The notes under the pieces were generated by a model. The model searched no databases and was not told the DNA's origin. It saw only the letters and a program-made list of their open reading frames with translations. DNA of 64,000 bases from assembly GCA_900550255.1 (NCBI GenBank), contig URQZ01000006.1:1-64000 (forward strand), given 5' to 3'. Shown piece by piece: positions 26,270-34,842 of the stretch (within the stretch, counting starts at the first letter, position 1; every line of letters begins with the position of its first letter). This DNA comes from an uncultured Mycoplasmatota bacterium (GTDB lineage: Bacteria > Bacillota_I > Bacilli_A > RF39 > UBA660). The position numbers and the translations under genes are program-made.

Positions 26270-27274
26270 ATGAAATTTTTAGTAACTGGTGGAGCAGGAT
26301 TTATAGGTAGTAATTATATGCATTATGTTGTAAATAAATACCCAGAAGATTATTTTGTGTGTTTAGATGCTCTAACTTATGCAGGAAATTATAATAATAT
26401 AAAAGATTTAGAAAATATGAAGAATTTCGAATTTGTAAAAGGAGATATTACAGATAGGGAGTTTATCGATAAATTATTTAATGATAAAAAGTTTGATATA
26501 GTAATTAATTTTGCTGCTGAAAGTCATGTTGATAATTCAATTAAAAATCCTGGAATATTTTTAAACACTAATATAATAGGAACTCAAGTTTTAATGGATG
26601 CTTCAAGAAAGTATAATATTAAAAGATATCATCAAGTATCGACAGATGAAGTTTATGGAGATTTACCTCTTGATAGACCAGACTTATTATTTACAGAGGA
26701 AACACCAATTCATACTTCAAGCCCATACTCATCAAGTAAAGCAGGTGCTGATTTATTAGTAGGAGCATATCATAGGACATTTGGACTTCCTACAACTATT
26801 TCTAGATGTTCGAATAATTATGGCCCATACCAATTCCCTGAAAAGTTAATTCCTGTAGTTATTTCAAAAGCTTTAAAAAATGAACCTATACCAGTTTATG
26901 GGAAAGGTGAAAATGTTAGAGATTGGATTCATGTTATTGATCACAATATAGGCGTAGATTTAATTGTAAGAAATGGACGTGTTGGGGAAGTTTATAATTT
27001 AGGTGGTCACTCAGAAAGAACAAATTTGGATGTTGTTAAAACAATTTTAAAACAAATGGGAAAATCAGAAGATTTGATTACATATGTTAATGATAGACCT
27101 GGTCATGATTTGCGTTATGCTATTGACTCTACAAAAGTAGAAAAAGAATTAGGATGGGATAGAACATATACTTTCGAAAAAGGTATTAAAGAAACAGTTG
27201 ATTGGTATCTAAATAATCAAGAATGGATAGATAATATTTTAACCGGTGAATATAGGGAAGCTTATAAAAAATAG
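26270..27274 (+). CDS. rfbB: dTDP-glucose 4,6-dehydratase
   Basis: A 334-residue extended SDR enzyme with G-G-A-G-F-I-G at the N terminus, S-T-D-E-V-Y-G, and the catalytic Y-S-S-S-K near residue 161. It turns dTDP-glucose into the 4-keto-6-deoxy sugar. With the three preceding genes the pathway from glucose-1-phosphate to dTDP-L-rhamnose is complete, in the order A-C-D-B. AAAGAGG lies upstream. Confidence 0.97.
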   Translation: MKFLVTGGAGFIGSNYMHYVVNKYPEDYFVCLDALTYAGNYNNIKDLENMKNFEFVKGDITDREFIDKLFNDKKFDIVINFAAESHVDNSIKNPGIFLNTNIIGTQVLMDASRKYNIKRYHQVSTDEVYGDLPLDRPDLLFTEETPIHTSSPYSSSKAGADLLVGAYHRTFGLPTTISRCSNNYGPYQFPEKLIPVVISKALKNEPIPVYGKGENVRDWIHVIDHNIGVDLIVRNGRVGEVYNLGGHSERTNLDVVKTILKQMGKSEDLITYVNDRPGHDLRYAIDSTKVEKELGWDRTYTFEKGIKETVDWYLNNQEWIDNILTGEYREAYKK

Positions 27275-27329
27275 GCTTTTTTTTTACACGTTATTATGTT
27301 ATAATATAAGACAATGGTGGTGTTTTGGT

Positions 27330-28454
27330 ATGAAGACAAAAGTAAGAGATTCGAATTATGAATTGCTTAGAATTGTATCTATGTTGTTTATTATTACATG
27401 GCACATTTTAATACATGGAATGGTATTATATCGTACAAGTGGATCTGTAAATTTTAGTTTTAATTTTTTATTTATGATTATAGTTGTCCACGTTAATTTA
27501 TTTATGCTTATTACAGGTTATTATCAAAGTAAATCTGAATTTAAATTAAAAAAGGTTATTTCTTTTCTTTTACAAATAGCATTTTATAATTTAATTATTA
27601 ATTCAATTTTTAAAGTATTTGGATTAGTAGAATATACAAATGTTGAATTTTTAAAACAAATAGCTTTTTATAACTCATATTCATATTGGTTTTTTAGTTG
27701 TTATATTATAACTTATATAATAAGTCCTTTTTTAAATAAATTCATTGTTAATTTAGATAAAAAAGAATTTAAAAAATTAATTGGATGTTTAGTATTATGT
27801 TTTAGTGTTCTTCCATTTTTAACAGGAAATTTGTTATTTTCAACAAATGGATACTCAGTATATCAATTTGTATTAATGTATTTTATCGGGGCATATATAA
27901 GAAAATTTAATTTAAATAAAAATTTGCTGAAGAAAATAAATATTTCGCAAAAACGTGTTATCTATATTGTTATTTTTATTTTATGTACAATTTTTAATTT
28001 TTCACTAATTTACCTTCAAAAACAAATGGCTGTTTTAGATAGTAATATTTTAAATAGTCTTGCTAATATTATGAAAGATTATAGTATTTTTTATAATAAT
28101 CCTTTAGTTATTATACAAGCAATTTCTTTGTTTTTATTGTTTGGAACTTTTGATTTTAAAAATAAGGTAATAAATAAAATAAGTTCTTTAACATTTGGAG
28201 TATATTTAATTCATGAAAGTTATTATATGAGAATGAATTTATATAAGTGGATAAGAATTGATAATGGCAAAATGATATATGGAAAGTCAATATTATTAAA
28301 AGTATTTGTTTGTGCTATCATTATATTTATTTTATGTGCAATTATAGAATGGATCCGTCAATTATTATTTAAATTAATTTCAAAATTAAGATTTGTAGAA
28401 AAAATTGATAGTAAATTTATGACTTGGCTTACAAATATATTGGAGATAAAATAA
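27330..28454 (+). CDS. Acyltransferase-3 family membrane protein (surface glycan O-acetylation)
   Basis: A 374-residue protein with about ten membrane helices. It begins with R-D-S-N-Y-E-L-L-R-I-V-S-M-L-F-I-I-T-W-H, the acyltransferase-3 signature with its essential arginine and histidine. Family members (WecH, OatA membrane part, capsule acetylases) move acyl groups to extracytoplasmic sugars. I chose the ATG at 27330 because GGTGGTG precedes it and homologues start there; an in-frame ATG at 27246 lies inside rfbB. An extended -10 box is at 27300-27305. Confidence 0.88.
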   Translation: MKTKVRDSNYELLRIVSMLFIITWHILIHGMVLYRTSGSVNFSFNFLFMIIVVHVNLFMLITGYYQSKSEFKLKKVISFLLQIAFYNLIINSIFKVFGLVEYTNVEFLKQIAFYNSYSYWFFSCYIITYIISPFLNKFIVNLDKKEFKKLIGCLVLCFSVLPFLTGNLLFSTNGYSVYQFVLMYFIGAYIRKFNLNKNLLKKINISQKRVIYIVIFILCTIFNFSLIYLQKQMAVLDSNILNSLANIMKDYSIFYNNPLVIIQAISLFLLFGTFDFKNKVINKISSLTFGVYLIHESYYMRMNLYKWIRIDNGKMIYGKSILLKVFVCAIIIFILCAIIEWIRQLLFKLISKLRFVEKIDSKFMTWLTNILEIK

Positions 28455-28466
28455 TCTCCATTTTTC
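28441..28466 (+). terminator. Terminator after the acyltransferase gene
   Basis: TGGAGAT pairs with ATCTCCA around a six-base loop, then TTTTTC. It overlaps the stop codon. Confidence 0.85.
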
Positions 28467-28495
28467 TTTACTCAAAATTAAATATAAAGTATAAT
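28467..28495 (+). promoter_or_regulatory. Promoter of galE (copy A of a duplicated promoter)
   Basis: TTTACT at 28467-28472 and TATAAT at 28490-28495 with a 17-base spacer. The region from here to the start codon is nearly identical to that at 29533-29579. Confidence 0.8.
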
Positions 28496-28514
28496 TACAA
28501 TAGAGGTGATAATC

Positions 28515-29519
28515 ATGAAAATACTTGTAACAGGTGGAGCAGGATATATAGGAAGTCATACATGTGTTGAACTTCTTAACAATAATTATGAAGTTATAGT
28601 TTTGGATAATTTTAGTAATAGTAAAAAAGAAGTTATAGATAAAATAAAAAAAATAACTAATAAAGATTTAAAATTATATGAAGGAAATATGTTGAATGAA
28701 GAAATATTAACTAAAATATTTGAAGAAAATAACATAGATTGTGTTATTGATTTTGCAGCCTATAAGGCTGTTGGAGAATCAGTACAAAAACCAGTAGAAT
28801 ATTATATAAATAATGTTTCAAGTGTTCTAACACTACTAACAGTTATGAAAAAGTTTAATTGTAAATCATTAGTTTTTAGTAGTAGTGCAACAGTATATGG
28901 AAATCCAGAAATAATACCTATAACAGAAGAATGTAGGACTGGAGGTACAACTAATCCTTATGGAACGAGTAAACTTTTTGTTGAACAAATTCTTAAAGAT
29001 TTATATAATTCTGATAATGAATGGAATATTTGTATTTTGAGATATTTTAATCCAATTGGTGCACATGAATCAGGCCTTATTGGTGAGGAACCAAATGGAA
29101 TACCTGCAAATTTAGTTCCTTATATTTCTAAAGTTGCAAGTGGAAAACTAGAATGTTTAAGTATTTTTGGAAACGATTATGATACAAAAGACGGAACAGG
29201 AGTTAGGGATTATATTCATGTTGTTGATTTAGCGCTAGGTCACTTAAAAGCTGTAGAAAAGCTTAATAGAGAAAAAAAAGGGTTATATATATATAACCTT
29301 GGTACAGGTGTAGGCTATAGTGTTTTAGATTTAGTTAATACATTTGAAAAAGTCAATAATATTAAAATTAAATATAAAATCGCACCAAGAAGAAATGGTG
29401 ATATCGCAACATGTTATAGTGATCCGTCTAAAGCAAAACGAGAACTAAATTTTGAAGCAACAAAAACATTAGAAGATATGTTGAAAGATGCTTGGAATTA
29501 TGAAAAGGAAAATAGTTAA
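28515..29519 (+). CDS. galE: UDP-glucose 4-epimerase
   Basis: A 334-residue extended SDR enzyme with G-G-A-G-Y-I-G-S-H, D-N-F-S-N-S, S-S-S-A-T-V-Y-G and the catalytic Y-G-T-S-K near residue 150. The N-P-I-G-A-H segment is typical of GalE. It interconverts UDP-glucose and UDP-galactose (some homologues also act on the N-acetyl forms) and would feed the GT8 and other transferases of the island. GAGGTG lies six bases before ATG 28515. It has its own promoter and terminator. Confidence 0.93.
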   Translation: MKILVTGGAGYIGSHTCVELLNNNYEVIVLDNFSNSKKEVIDKIKKITNKDLKLYEGNMLNEEILTKIFEENNIDCVIDFAAYKAVGESVQKPVEYYINNVSSVLTLLTVMKKFNCKSLVFSSSATVYGNPEIIPITEECRTGGTTNPYGTSKLFVEQILKDLYNSDNEWNICILRYFNPIGAHESGLIGEEPNGIPANLVPYISKVASGKLECLSIFGNDYDTKDGTGVRDYIHVVDLALGHLKAVEKLNREKKGLYIYNLGTGVGYSVLDLVNTFEKVNNIKIKYKIAPRRNGDIATCYSDPSKAKRELNFEATKTLEDMLKDAWNYEKENS

Positions 29520-29531
29520 ATTTCCTTTTTT
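29503..29531 (+). terminator. Terminator after galE
   Basis: AAAAGGAAA pairs with TTTCCTTTT around a short loop that contains the galE stop, followed by more T. Confidence 0.85.
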
Positions 29532-29532
29532 C

Positions 29533-29561
29533 TTTACTATAAACAAAATATAAAGTATAAT
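29533..29561 (+). promoter_or_regulatory. Promoter of the GT4/Alg14/Alg13 operon (copy B of a duplicated promoter)
   Basis: TTTACT at 29533-29538 and TATAAT at 29556-29561 with a 17-base spacer, followed by AGGTGAT. It matches copy A (28467-28515) at nearly every position. Confidence 0.8.
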
Positions 29562-29578
29562 TATATTAGGTGATAGTC

Positions 29579-30718
29579 ATGAAAAGAATAACAATTTTGG
29601 CCCTTCATCTTGGATATGGAGGAATAGAAAACTGTATTTCAAATCTTGCTAATTCATTAGTAGATGATTATGAAGTCAATATTATTTCAACATATAAACT
29701 ATATGAAAAACCAGTTTTTAAATTAAACGATAAAATTAAAATAAAATATTTAATGACTGACCTAAAACCAAATAAACAAGAACTAAAACAATCATTAAAA
29801 AAACTAAAATTAATAACTTTTTTTAAAGAACTAAAAAAAAGTCTTAAAATATTAAAATTAAAGAAAAATTTAATGATAGAGGCAATTAAAAATTGTGATA
29901 GTGATGTCATTATATCAACTCGTGATATTCATAATAATTGGCTTTCTAAATATGGAAGAGATAAAACTTTAAAAATAGGATGGGAACATAATCACCACCA
30001 TAATAATAAAAGATATATAAATAAAGTAACTAAATCCGTTTTAGGTTTAGACTATTTTGTATTAGTATCAAAAGATTTAACTAAATTTTATAGTGAAAAA
30101 TTAAAAGATAAAAAAGTAAAATGTGTATACATACCTAATAGTATTAACTTTTTCCCACAAGAAAAAGCAAAATTAGAAACAGAAAATTTAATCTCAATAG
30201 GAAGATTATCACATGAAAAAGGCTATCTTGATTTAATTGACATTTTTAAAGAATTACACCAAAAATATCCAGATTCAAAATTAAATATCATTGGTGATGG
30301 ACCGGATAGAAAAAAAATAGAAAAGAAAATCAGAGATAATAAATTAGAAGATTATATAATATTACATGGATTTCAAGAAAAAGAATATATAAATAAATAT
30401 TTAGAAAAATCCTCTGTTTATATTATGACATCTTATACAGAATCTTTTGGACTCGTTCTTTTAGAAGCTTTTGCCTATGGTATTCCATGTGTCGCATATA
30501 GTAGTGCAGAAGGTGCAAACGAAATAATCAGTGATAATTGGGATGGTTATCTAATAAAAGATAGAGATAAAAATAAAATGATAAAAAGGATATGTGAATT
30601 ACTTTCAAATCGTAATAGAAGATTAATAATGGGGGCAAATGGTATCAAAAAAGCTCAAGAATTTAATACTCAAAAAACAAAACAGAAATGGATTGAAATT
30701 ATAAATAGAAAGAAATGA
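29579..30718 (+). CDS. GT4-family glycosyltransferase
   Basis: A 379-residue GT-B retaining enzyme: H-L-G-Y-G-G-I-E near residue 10, S-I-G-R-L-S-H-E-K-G near residue 205, and the E-x7-E pair in E-S-F-G-L-V-L-L-E near residue 285. The segment W-E-H-N-H-H-H-N-N-K near residue 140 is common in galactosyl- and glucosyltransferases of capsule loci. AGGTGAT precedes ATG 29579. It is followed four bases later by the Alg14-like gene, so the three genes form one operon. Confidence 0.92.
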   Translation: MKRITILALHLGYGGIENCISNLANSLVDDYEVNIISTYKLYEKPVFKLNDKIKIKYLMTDLKPNKQELKQSLKKLKLITFFKELKKSLKILKLKKNLMIEAIKNCDSDVIISTRDIHNNWLSKYGRDKTLKIGWEHNHHHNNKRYINKVTKSVLGLDYFVLVSKDLTKFYSEKLKDKKVKCVYIPNSINFFPQEKAKLETENLISIGRLSHEKGYLDLIDIFKELHQKYPDSKLNIIGDGPDRKKIEKKIRDNKLEDYIILHGFQEKEYINKYLEKSSVYIMTSYTESFGLVLLEAFAYGIPCVAYSSAEGANEIISDNWDGYLIKDRDKNKMIKRICELLSNRNRRLIMGANGIKKAQEFNTQKTKQKWIEIINRKK

Positions 30719-30722
30719 TAAA

Positions 30723-31196
30723 ATGAAAAAAGTTTTATTTATATCTAGTACAGGTGGACATTTAAATGAATTGTTACAATTAAAAAGTATTATGAATAAA
30801 TACGATTCTTATTTAATTACAGAAAAAACAAAATCAACAATATCATTAAAAGAGGAATATAAAGATAAAATATCGTATTTAATATATGGAACGAAACATA
30901 ATATGCTAACTTATCCCTTCAAATTACTAGCTAACTGTTTTAAAAGTTTGTATTTTTATTTTAAAATCAAACCAGATGTGATTGTAACAACAGGAGCTCA
31001 TTCAGCTGGACCTATGTGTTGTATAGGAAAAATATTTGGAAGTAAAATTATCTATATTGAAACTTTCGCAAATATCCATTCTAAAACAGTAACAGGAAGA
31101 ATCGTTTATAAATTTGCGGACCTCTTTATAGTTCAATGGGAAAGCATGTTAAAATTATATCCTAAAGCAATTTACGGGGGGTGGATTTTTAAATGA
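30723..31196 (+). CDS. Alg14-like membrane anchor subunit of a split glycosyltransferase (PssD/Cps14F type)
   Basis: A 157-residue protein of the Alg14 family: S-S-T-G-G-H-L-N-E-L-L-Q-L at residues 7-19, I-V-T-T-G-A-H-S-A-G-P near 87, and a hydrophobic N-terminal segment for membrane association. It is the acceptor-side half of a two-subunit GT-B enzyme; the donor half is the next gene, which it overlaps by four bases. In streptococcal capsule loci such pairs act as beta-1,4-galactosyltransferases. Confidence 0.92.
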   Translation: MKKVLFISSTGGHLNELLQLKSIMNKYDSYLITEKTKSTISLKEEYKDKISYLIYGTKHNMLTYPFKLLANCFKSLYFYFKIKPDVIVTTGAHSAGPMCCIGKIFGSKIIYIETFANIHSKTVTGRIVYKFADLFIVQWESMLKLYPKAIYGGWIFK

Positions 31197-31675
31197 TTTT
31201 TGTAGTCCTTGGAACACAAGATAAAAGTTTTGAACGACTTTTAAAAGCAATTGATGAACAAATTGAAATGAAAAATATAAAAGAAAAAGTTATAGTACAA
31301 GCAGGTAGTACGAAATATAAAAGTAAAAACATGAAAATATTAGATTTAATCCCAATTAAAGATTTTAATTCATATATAAAAAAGAGTAAATATATAATAT
31401 CTCATGGAGGAGTAGGAACAATTTTGGATGCTATAAAAATGAAAAAGAAAGTAATAGTTGTTCCTAGATTAAAAGAATATGGAGAACATGAAAATAATCA
31501 TCAGATAGAAATAACCGATGAATTTGCTAAAGGCGGATATATAATTCCTTGTAAAGATTTAAATAATTTAGGTAGTGCTATTGAAAAAATAGAAAAATTT
31601 AAACCTAAAGAATATGTTGGCGATAATACAAAAATGATTAATGTAATAACAAATTATATAGATAATTGTAGGTGA
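31193..31675 (+). CDS. Alg13-like catalytic subunit of a split glycosyltransferase (PssE/Cps14G type)
   Basis: A 160-residue protein with the C-terminal half of a GT-B fold: V-L-G-T-Q-D-K-S-F-E-R-L at the start and I-S-H-G-G-V-G-T-I near residue 67, the nucleotide-sugar site. It works with the preceding Alg14-like subunit, probably adding galactose or glucose. A strong GGGGGG site lies upstream. Last gene of the glycan island. Confidence 0.92.
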   Translation: MIFVVLGTQDKSFERLLKAIDEQIEMKNIKEKVIVQAGSTKYKSKNMKILDLIPIKDFNSYIKKSKYIISHGGVGTILDAIKMKKKVIVVPRLKEYGEHENNHQIEITDEFAKGGYIIPCKDLNNLGSAIEKIEKFKPKEYVGDNTKMINVITNYIDNCR

Positions 31676-31679
31676 TAAA

Positions 31680-31856
31680 GTGAAAAATAAAATAGAAAAA
31701 GCAATAAAATATGCAGAATCAACTAGTATGATTGAAAATATGAATCCTACAAAAGAGGAACTTAAAACAATCAAACAAATGTTAGAAAATCCTGATAAAA
31801 AACAAATTTTAATTAAAATACAAAAAAAGGAAGAAAAAAATGGCAAGATTAAATGA
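31680..31856 (+). CDS. VbhA-type antitoxin of a Fic toxin
   Basis: A 58-residue protein beginning with GTG. It contains T-S-M-I-E-N at residues 15-20, which fits the Fic inhibition motif [S/T]-x-x-x-E-[G/N]; in class I systems this glutamate blocks ATP binding in the partner Fic domain. The rest is charged and helical. AGGTGA lies upstream and its 3' end overlaps the fic start by 17 bases, so the two are translationally coupled. Class I antitoxins of this length are usual. Confidence 0.82.
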   Translation: MKNKIEKAIKYAESTSMIENMNPTKEELKTIKQMLENPDKKQILIKIQKKEEKNGKIK

Positions 31857-32475
31857 TATTATAGAATACAAATCTAAATATTTAGATGAAAATGATATTT
31901 TGAAAAATAAATTGGATGCTAAAACAATGGTTGAATTGGAAAAAAAAGAAAGACTAATAACGAATTATAAATTAGCTGATTTATATATGAAAGGTATAAC
32001 AGGAAAGTTTGATGTAAATCACTATTTGAGTATTCATAAATTCCTATTTGGAGACATCTATGATTTTGCAGGTAAAATAAGATCGGAGAATATAGCTAAA
32101 GCAATACCATTTTGCTTACCACATCTTATATATGAAAATCTTGAAGAAACATTAAAATGTGCAAAACGTGATAGTCATAGGTTAACTAATGAAGACCAAC
32201 TAATTGAATTTATGGCTGATTATTATGCAAAATTGGATATAATTCATCCCTTTAGAGAAGGTAATGGTCGATGTGAAAGAGAATTCTTTAGACAATACAT
32301 GTTAGAAATAAATAAAATGATTGATTTTGGTGAATATGAATTAGATTATAGTAATATTGATAATAAAGACAATTTTATAAAAGCTGTTATAATTGCTGAT
32401 GCAACTTGCGATTTGACTTTATTAAAAGAATATATGAAATCTATATTGGTAAATAAAAAAACTTTAAGAAAATAG
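31840..32475 (+). CDS. fic: Fic-domain protein (toxin, AMPylation)
   Basis: A 211-residue protein with the full Fic motif H-P-F-R-E-G-N-G-R at residues 136-144 followed by C-x-R, as needed to transfer AMP (or another nucleotide part) to a hydroxyl group on a target protein. There is no inhibitory helix inside the protein itself; the antitoxin encoded just upstream supplies it, making this a class I toxin-antitoxin pair. The closest described relatives by layout are VbhT Fic domains and small chromosomal Fic toxins that modify topoisomerases. It sits between the glycan island and pcrA. Confidence 0.92.
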   Translation: MARLNDIIEYKSKYLDENDILKNKLDAKTMVELEKKERLITNYKLADLYMKGITGKFDVNHYLSIHKFLFGDIYDFAGKIRSENIAKAIPFCLPHLIYENLEETLKCAKRDSHRLTNEDQLIEFMADYYAKLDIIHPFREGNGRCEREFFRQYMLEINKMIDFGEYELDYSNIDNKDNFIKAVIIADATCDLTLLKEYMKSILVNKKTLRK

Positions 32476-32482
32476 GTGAAGT

Positions 32483-34570
32483 ATGTTAGAAACATTGAAC
32501 GATAGACAATTAGAGGCAGTAACAACAACAGAAGGGCCTCTTTTAGTTTTGGCTGGAGCAGGAAGTGGAAAGACAAAAGTTTTAACAACTAGAATTGCAT
32601 ATTTAATCAAAGAAAAAGATATTAATCCTGCTAATATTTTAGCCATAACATTTACAAACAAAGCAGCAAAAGAAATGAAATCTAGAGTATATCAATTACT
32701 TGGGAGTAAAGCCTCTAATATTCAGATATCAACTTTTCATTCATTTGGCTTACTATTAATAAAAGAAAATTATGAAAAATTAGGATTTAAAAGCAATTTT
32801 ACAATTTTAGATAGTGATGATTCTTTAACCGTTATAAAAAAAATAATGAAGGAATTAAGCTTAGATTTTAAAATATATAATCCAAAAGCGGTGAGAAATA
32901 AAATAAGTAGTTGTAAAAATGAATTAGTAGACGCAGAAGAGTTTCAAAAATATGCAATGACTGATTTTGATAAAAACGTATATAAAGTATATAAAAAATA
33001 TACTTCGAAATTATTAAATAATAATTCATTAGATTTTGATGATTTGTTAATGCTACCAATTTTTTTACTAAGAGCTAATATTGATATTTTAAAAAAGTAT
33101 CAAGAACGTTATAAGTATATATTAATAGATGAATACCAAGATACAAATGAAGCACAATATGTACTGAGTAAAATGATAAGTTCAAAATATAAAAATATTT
33201 GTGTAGTTGGTGATGAATCACAATCAATATACAGTTTTAGAGGATCAAATTATCAGAATATTTTAAACTTTGAAAAAGATTATAATCATCCTAAAGTTGT
33301 TTTACTAGAAGAAAACTATAGATCAACATCTACAATATTAAATGCTGCAAATAGTGTTATAAAAAATAATAAACAAAGAAAAGAAAAAAATCTTTGGACA
33401 ACAAATAAAGATGGAAATAAAATAATATATCATAAAGCTCTAAATGAAAAAGATGAAGCTATATATGTAGTTGATGAAATAGAAAAATTATTAGAAAAAG
33501 GAATTCCTGAGAGTGATATAGCTATTTTATATAGAACAAATGCTCAATCAAGAGCTATTGAGGAAGTTTTACTTAGAGAAAATATTGCTTATAAAGTTGT
33601 TGGTAGCTTTTACTTTTATAACAGAAAAGAAATAAAAGATTTAATTTCTTATTTAAAGCTAATATATAATCCGTATGATGATGTTAGTTTAATGCGTATT
33701 ATTAATACACCAAAAAGAGGAATAGGCGCAAAAACAATTGAAAATATTGCTCTAAAGGCTTCAAGCCTTGGAATACCTATGTATGAGGCAATTGATTCAG
33801 GAAAAGAAATGGACTTCAAAAAAATAATTGAAGAATTAAAGGAATTAAAAGAAAAATCAAGTATTACTGAATTAATTGATTTGATTTTGGATAAAACAGG
33901 TATAAAACAAGAGCTAAGTAGTGAAAAATCATTAGAAGCAGATATTAGACTTGAAAACCTTGAAGAATTTAAAACAATTACAAGAAACTTTGAAGAGAGA
34001 TTAGGAATTGTATCATTAGAAGAATTTTTAGATGAAATAAGCTTAGTAGCAGATATAGAAGAACATAAAAATAACAATAATGTCGTTACCCTTATGACCG
34101 TTCATTCTGCTAAAGGATTAGAATTTGAAAATGTTTTTATAATAGGAATGGAAGAAGGAATTTTTCCACACGCAAATAGCTTGTTTGATGATGATCAAAT
34201 AGAGGAAGAAAGAAGATTGTGCTATGTAGCGATAACAAGAGCTAAAAAAAATCTATGGTTAGTAAATGCTTCTAAAAGAACAATATATGGAGATATCAAT
34301 TGTAATCCAACAAGTCGTTTTATAAATGAAATAGATGATGAATGCTTAGATAAAGATTTCAAAGAAGTGTCTAACTTTACACAAGTAAAAGAACAAATAC
34401 TTGATAGTAATTCAGATATAGTTTATAATATAGGTGATAAGATAATACATGATGTGTTTGGACGTGGAGTGGTTGTTCAAATAGATAAGAGTATTTTGAC
34501 AGTTGCTTTTCCTCATCCACATGGAATTAAAAAATTATTAAAAGGACATAGAACTTTTAGAAAGGAATGA
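32483..34570 (+). CDS. pcrA: ATP-dependent DNA helicase PcrA/UvrD
   Basis: A 695-residue superfamily 1A helicase with all motifs: Q motif (L-N-D-R-Q), Walker A A-G-A-G-S-G-K-T near residue 27, D-E-Y-Q-D-T, V-G-D-E-S-Q-S-I-Y-S-F-R-G, N-Y-R-S, and V-H-S-A-K-G-L-E-F. The C-terminal end has the tail motif I-I-H-D-V-F-G-R-G of PcrA that binds RNA polymerase. It unwinds DNA in repair and removes stalled polymerase and RecA. It starts eight bases after fic. In Bacillus pcrA is followed by ligA, as here. Confidence 0.97.
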   Translation: MLETLNDRQLEAVTTTEGPLLVLAGAGSGKTKVLTTRIAYLIKEKDINPANILAITFTNKAAKEMKSRVYQLLGSKASNIQISTFHSFGLLLIKENYEKLGFKSNFTILDSDDSLTVIKKIMKELSLDFKIYNPKAVRNKISSCKNELVDAEEFQKYAMTDFDKNVYKVYKKYTSKLLNNNSLDFDDLLMLPIFLLRANIDILKKYQERYKYILIDEYQDTNEAQYVLSKMISSKYKNICVVGDESQSIYSFRGSNYQNILNFEKDYNHPKVVLLEENYRSTSTILNAANSVIKNNKQRKEKNLWTTNKDGNKIIYHKALNEKDEAIYVVDEIEKLLEKGIPESDIAILYRTNAQSRAIEEVLLRENIAYKVVGSFYFYNRKEIKDLISYLKLIYNPYDDVSLMRIINTPKRGIGAKTIENIALKASSLGIPMYEAIDSGKEMDFKKIIEELKELKEKSSITELIDLILDKTGIKQELSSEKSLEADIRLENLEEFKTITRNFEERLGIVSLEEFLDEISLVADIEEHKNNNNVVTLMTVHSAKGLEFENVFIIGMEEGIFPHANSLFDDDQIEEERRLCYVAITRAKKNLWLVNASKRTIYGDINCNPTSRFINEIDDECLDKDFKEVSNFTQVKEQILDSNSDIVYNIGDKIIHDVFGRGVVVQIDKSILTVAFPHPHGIKKLLKGHRTFRKE

Positions 34571-34574
34571 TTTT

Positions 34575-34724
34575 ATGTTGAAATGGTTAGAAGAGGTATC
34601 TGATAATTTTAAAGGATGGGTATTAAACAATGGAACAAATCCGTTTTTCTGGGTAATACTTTTCTTTTTAGGACTATTAATTTTTGCTGTAACTTATAGA
34701 GCATTAACTAAACATCGTCAATAA
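34575..34724 (+). CDS. Small single-pass membrane protein between pcrA and ligA
   Basis: A 49-residue protein: a charged, amphipathic N terminus (about residues 1-22), one membrane helix (about 24-42) and a short basic tail. It follows pcrA by four bases, with AAAGGA upstream, and ends just before a terminator, so it is read with pcrA. I recognise no family. It is too short for standard gene finders but the start, frame and spacing are good. Confidence 0.65.
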   Translation: MLKWLEEVSDNFKGWVLNNGTNPFFWVILFFLGLLIFAVTYRALTKHRQ

Positions 34725-34728
34725 ATAG

Positions 34729-34750
34729 AGATGATTTATTCATCTTTTTA
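34729..34750 (+). terminator. Terminator of the pcrA operon
   Basis: AGATGA pairs with TCATCT over a five-base loop, then a T-rich tail. Confidence 0.75.
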
Positions 34751-34752
34751 TT

Positions 34753-34793
34753 TTTGGTACAAATTTGGAGTTGCATTCCAATTTTGTACCAAA
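34753..34793. repeat. Long inverted repeat upstream of ligA
   Basis: A 17-base left arm at 34753-34769 and right arm at 34777-34793 (16 of 17 pairs) flank the loop GTTGCAT. The arms contain GGTACAAA. No T run follows, so it is not a terminator. It lies between the pcrA terminator and the ligA promoter and could be an operator, a binding site or an RNA hairpin. Confidence 0.85.
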
Positions 34794-34797
34794 TAAG

Positions 34798-34826
34798 TTT
34801 ATAAAAATTAGTATACATGATATAAT
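34798..34826 (+). promoter_or_regulatory. Promoter of ligA
   Basis: TTTATA at 34798-34803 and TATAAT at 34821-34826 with a 17-base spacer and an extended TGA before the -10 box. The start codon is 16 bases beyond. Confidence 0.75.
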
Positions 34827-34842
34827 ATTAATGGTGAATAAA

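Noticed and set aside
27246..27329. Upstream start of the acyltransferase inside rfbB
   Set aside because: The conserved protein begins at 27330 behind GGTGGTG, and its promoter is at 27300.
34765..34842. Upstream ATG start for ligA
   Set aside because: It lies inside the inverted repeat and before the promoter; the added 26 residues are absent from normal LigA proteins and a good ribosome site precedes 34843.
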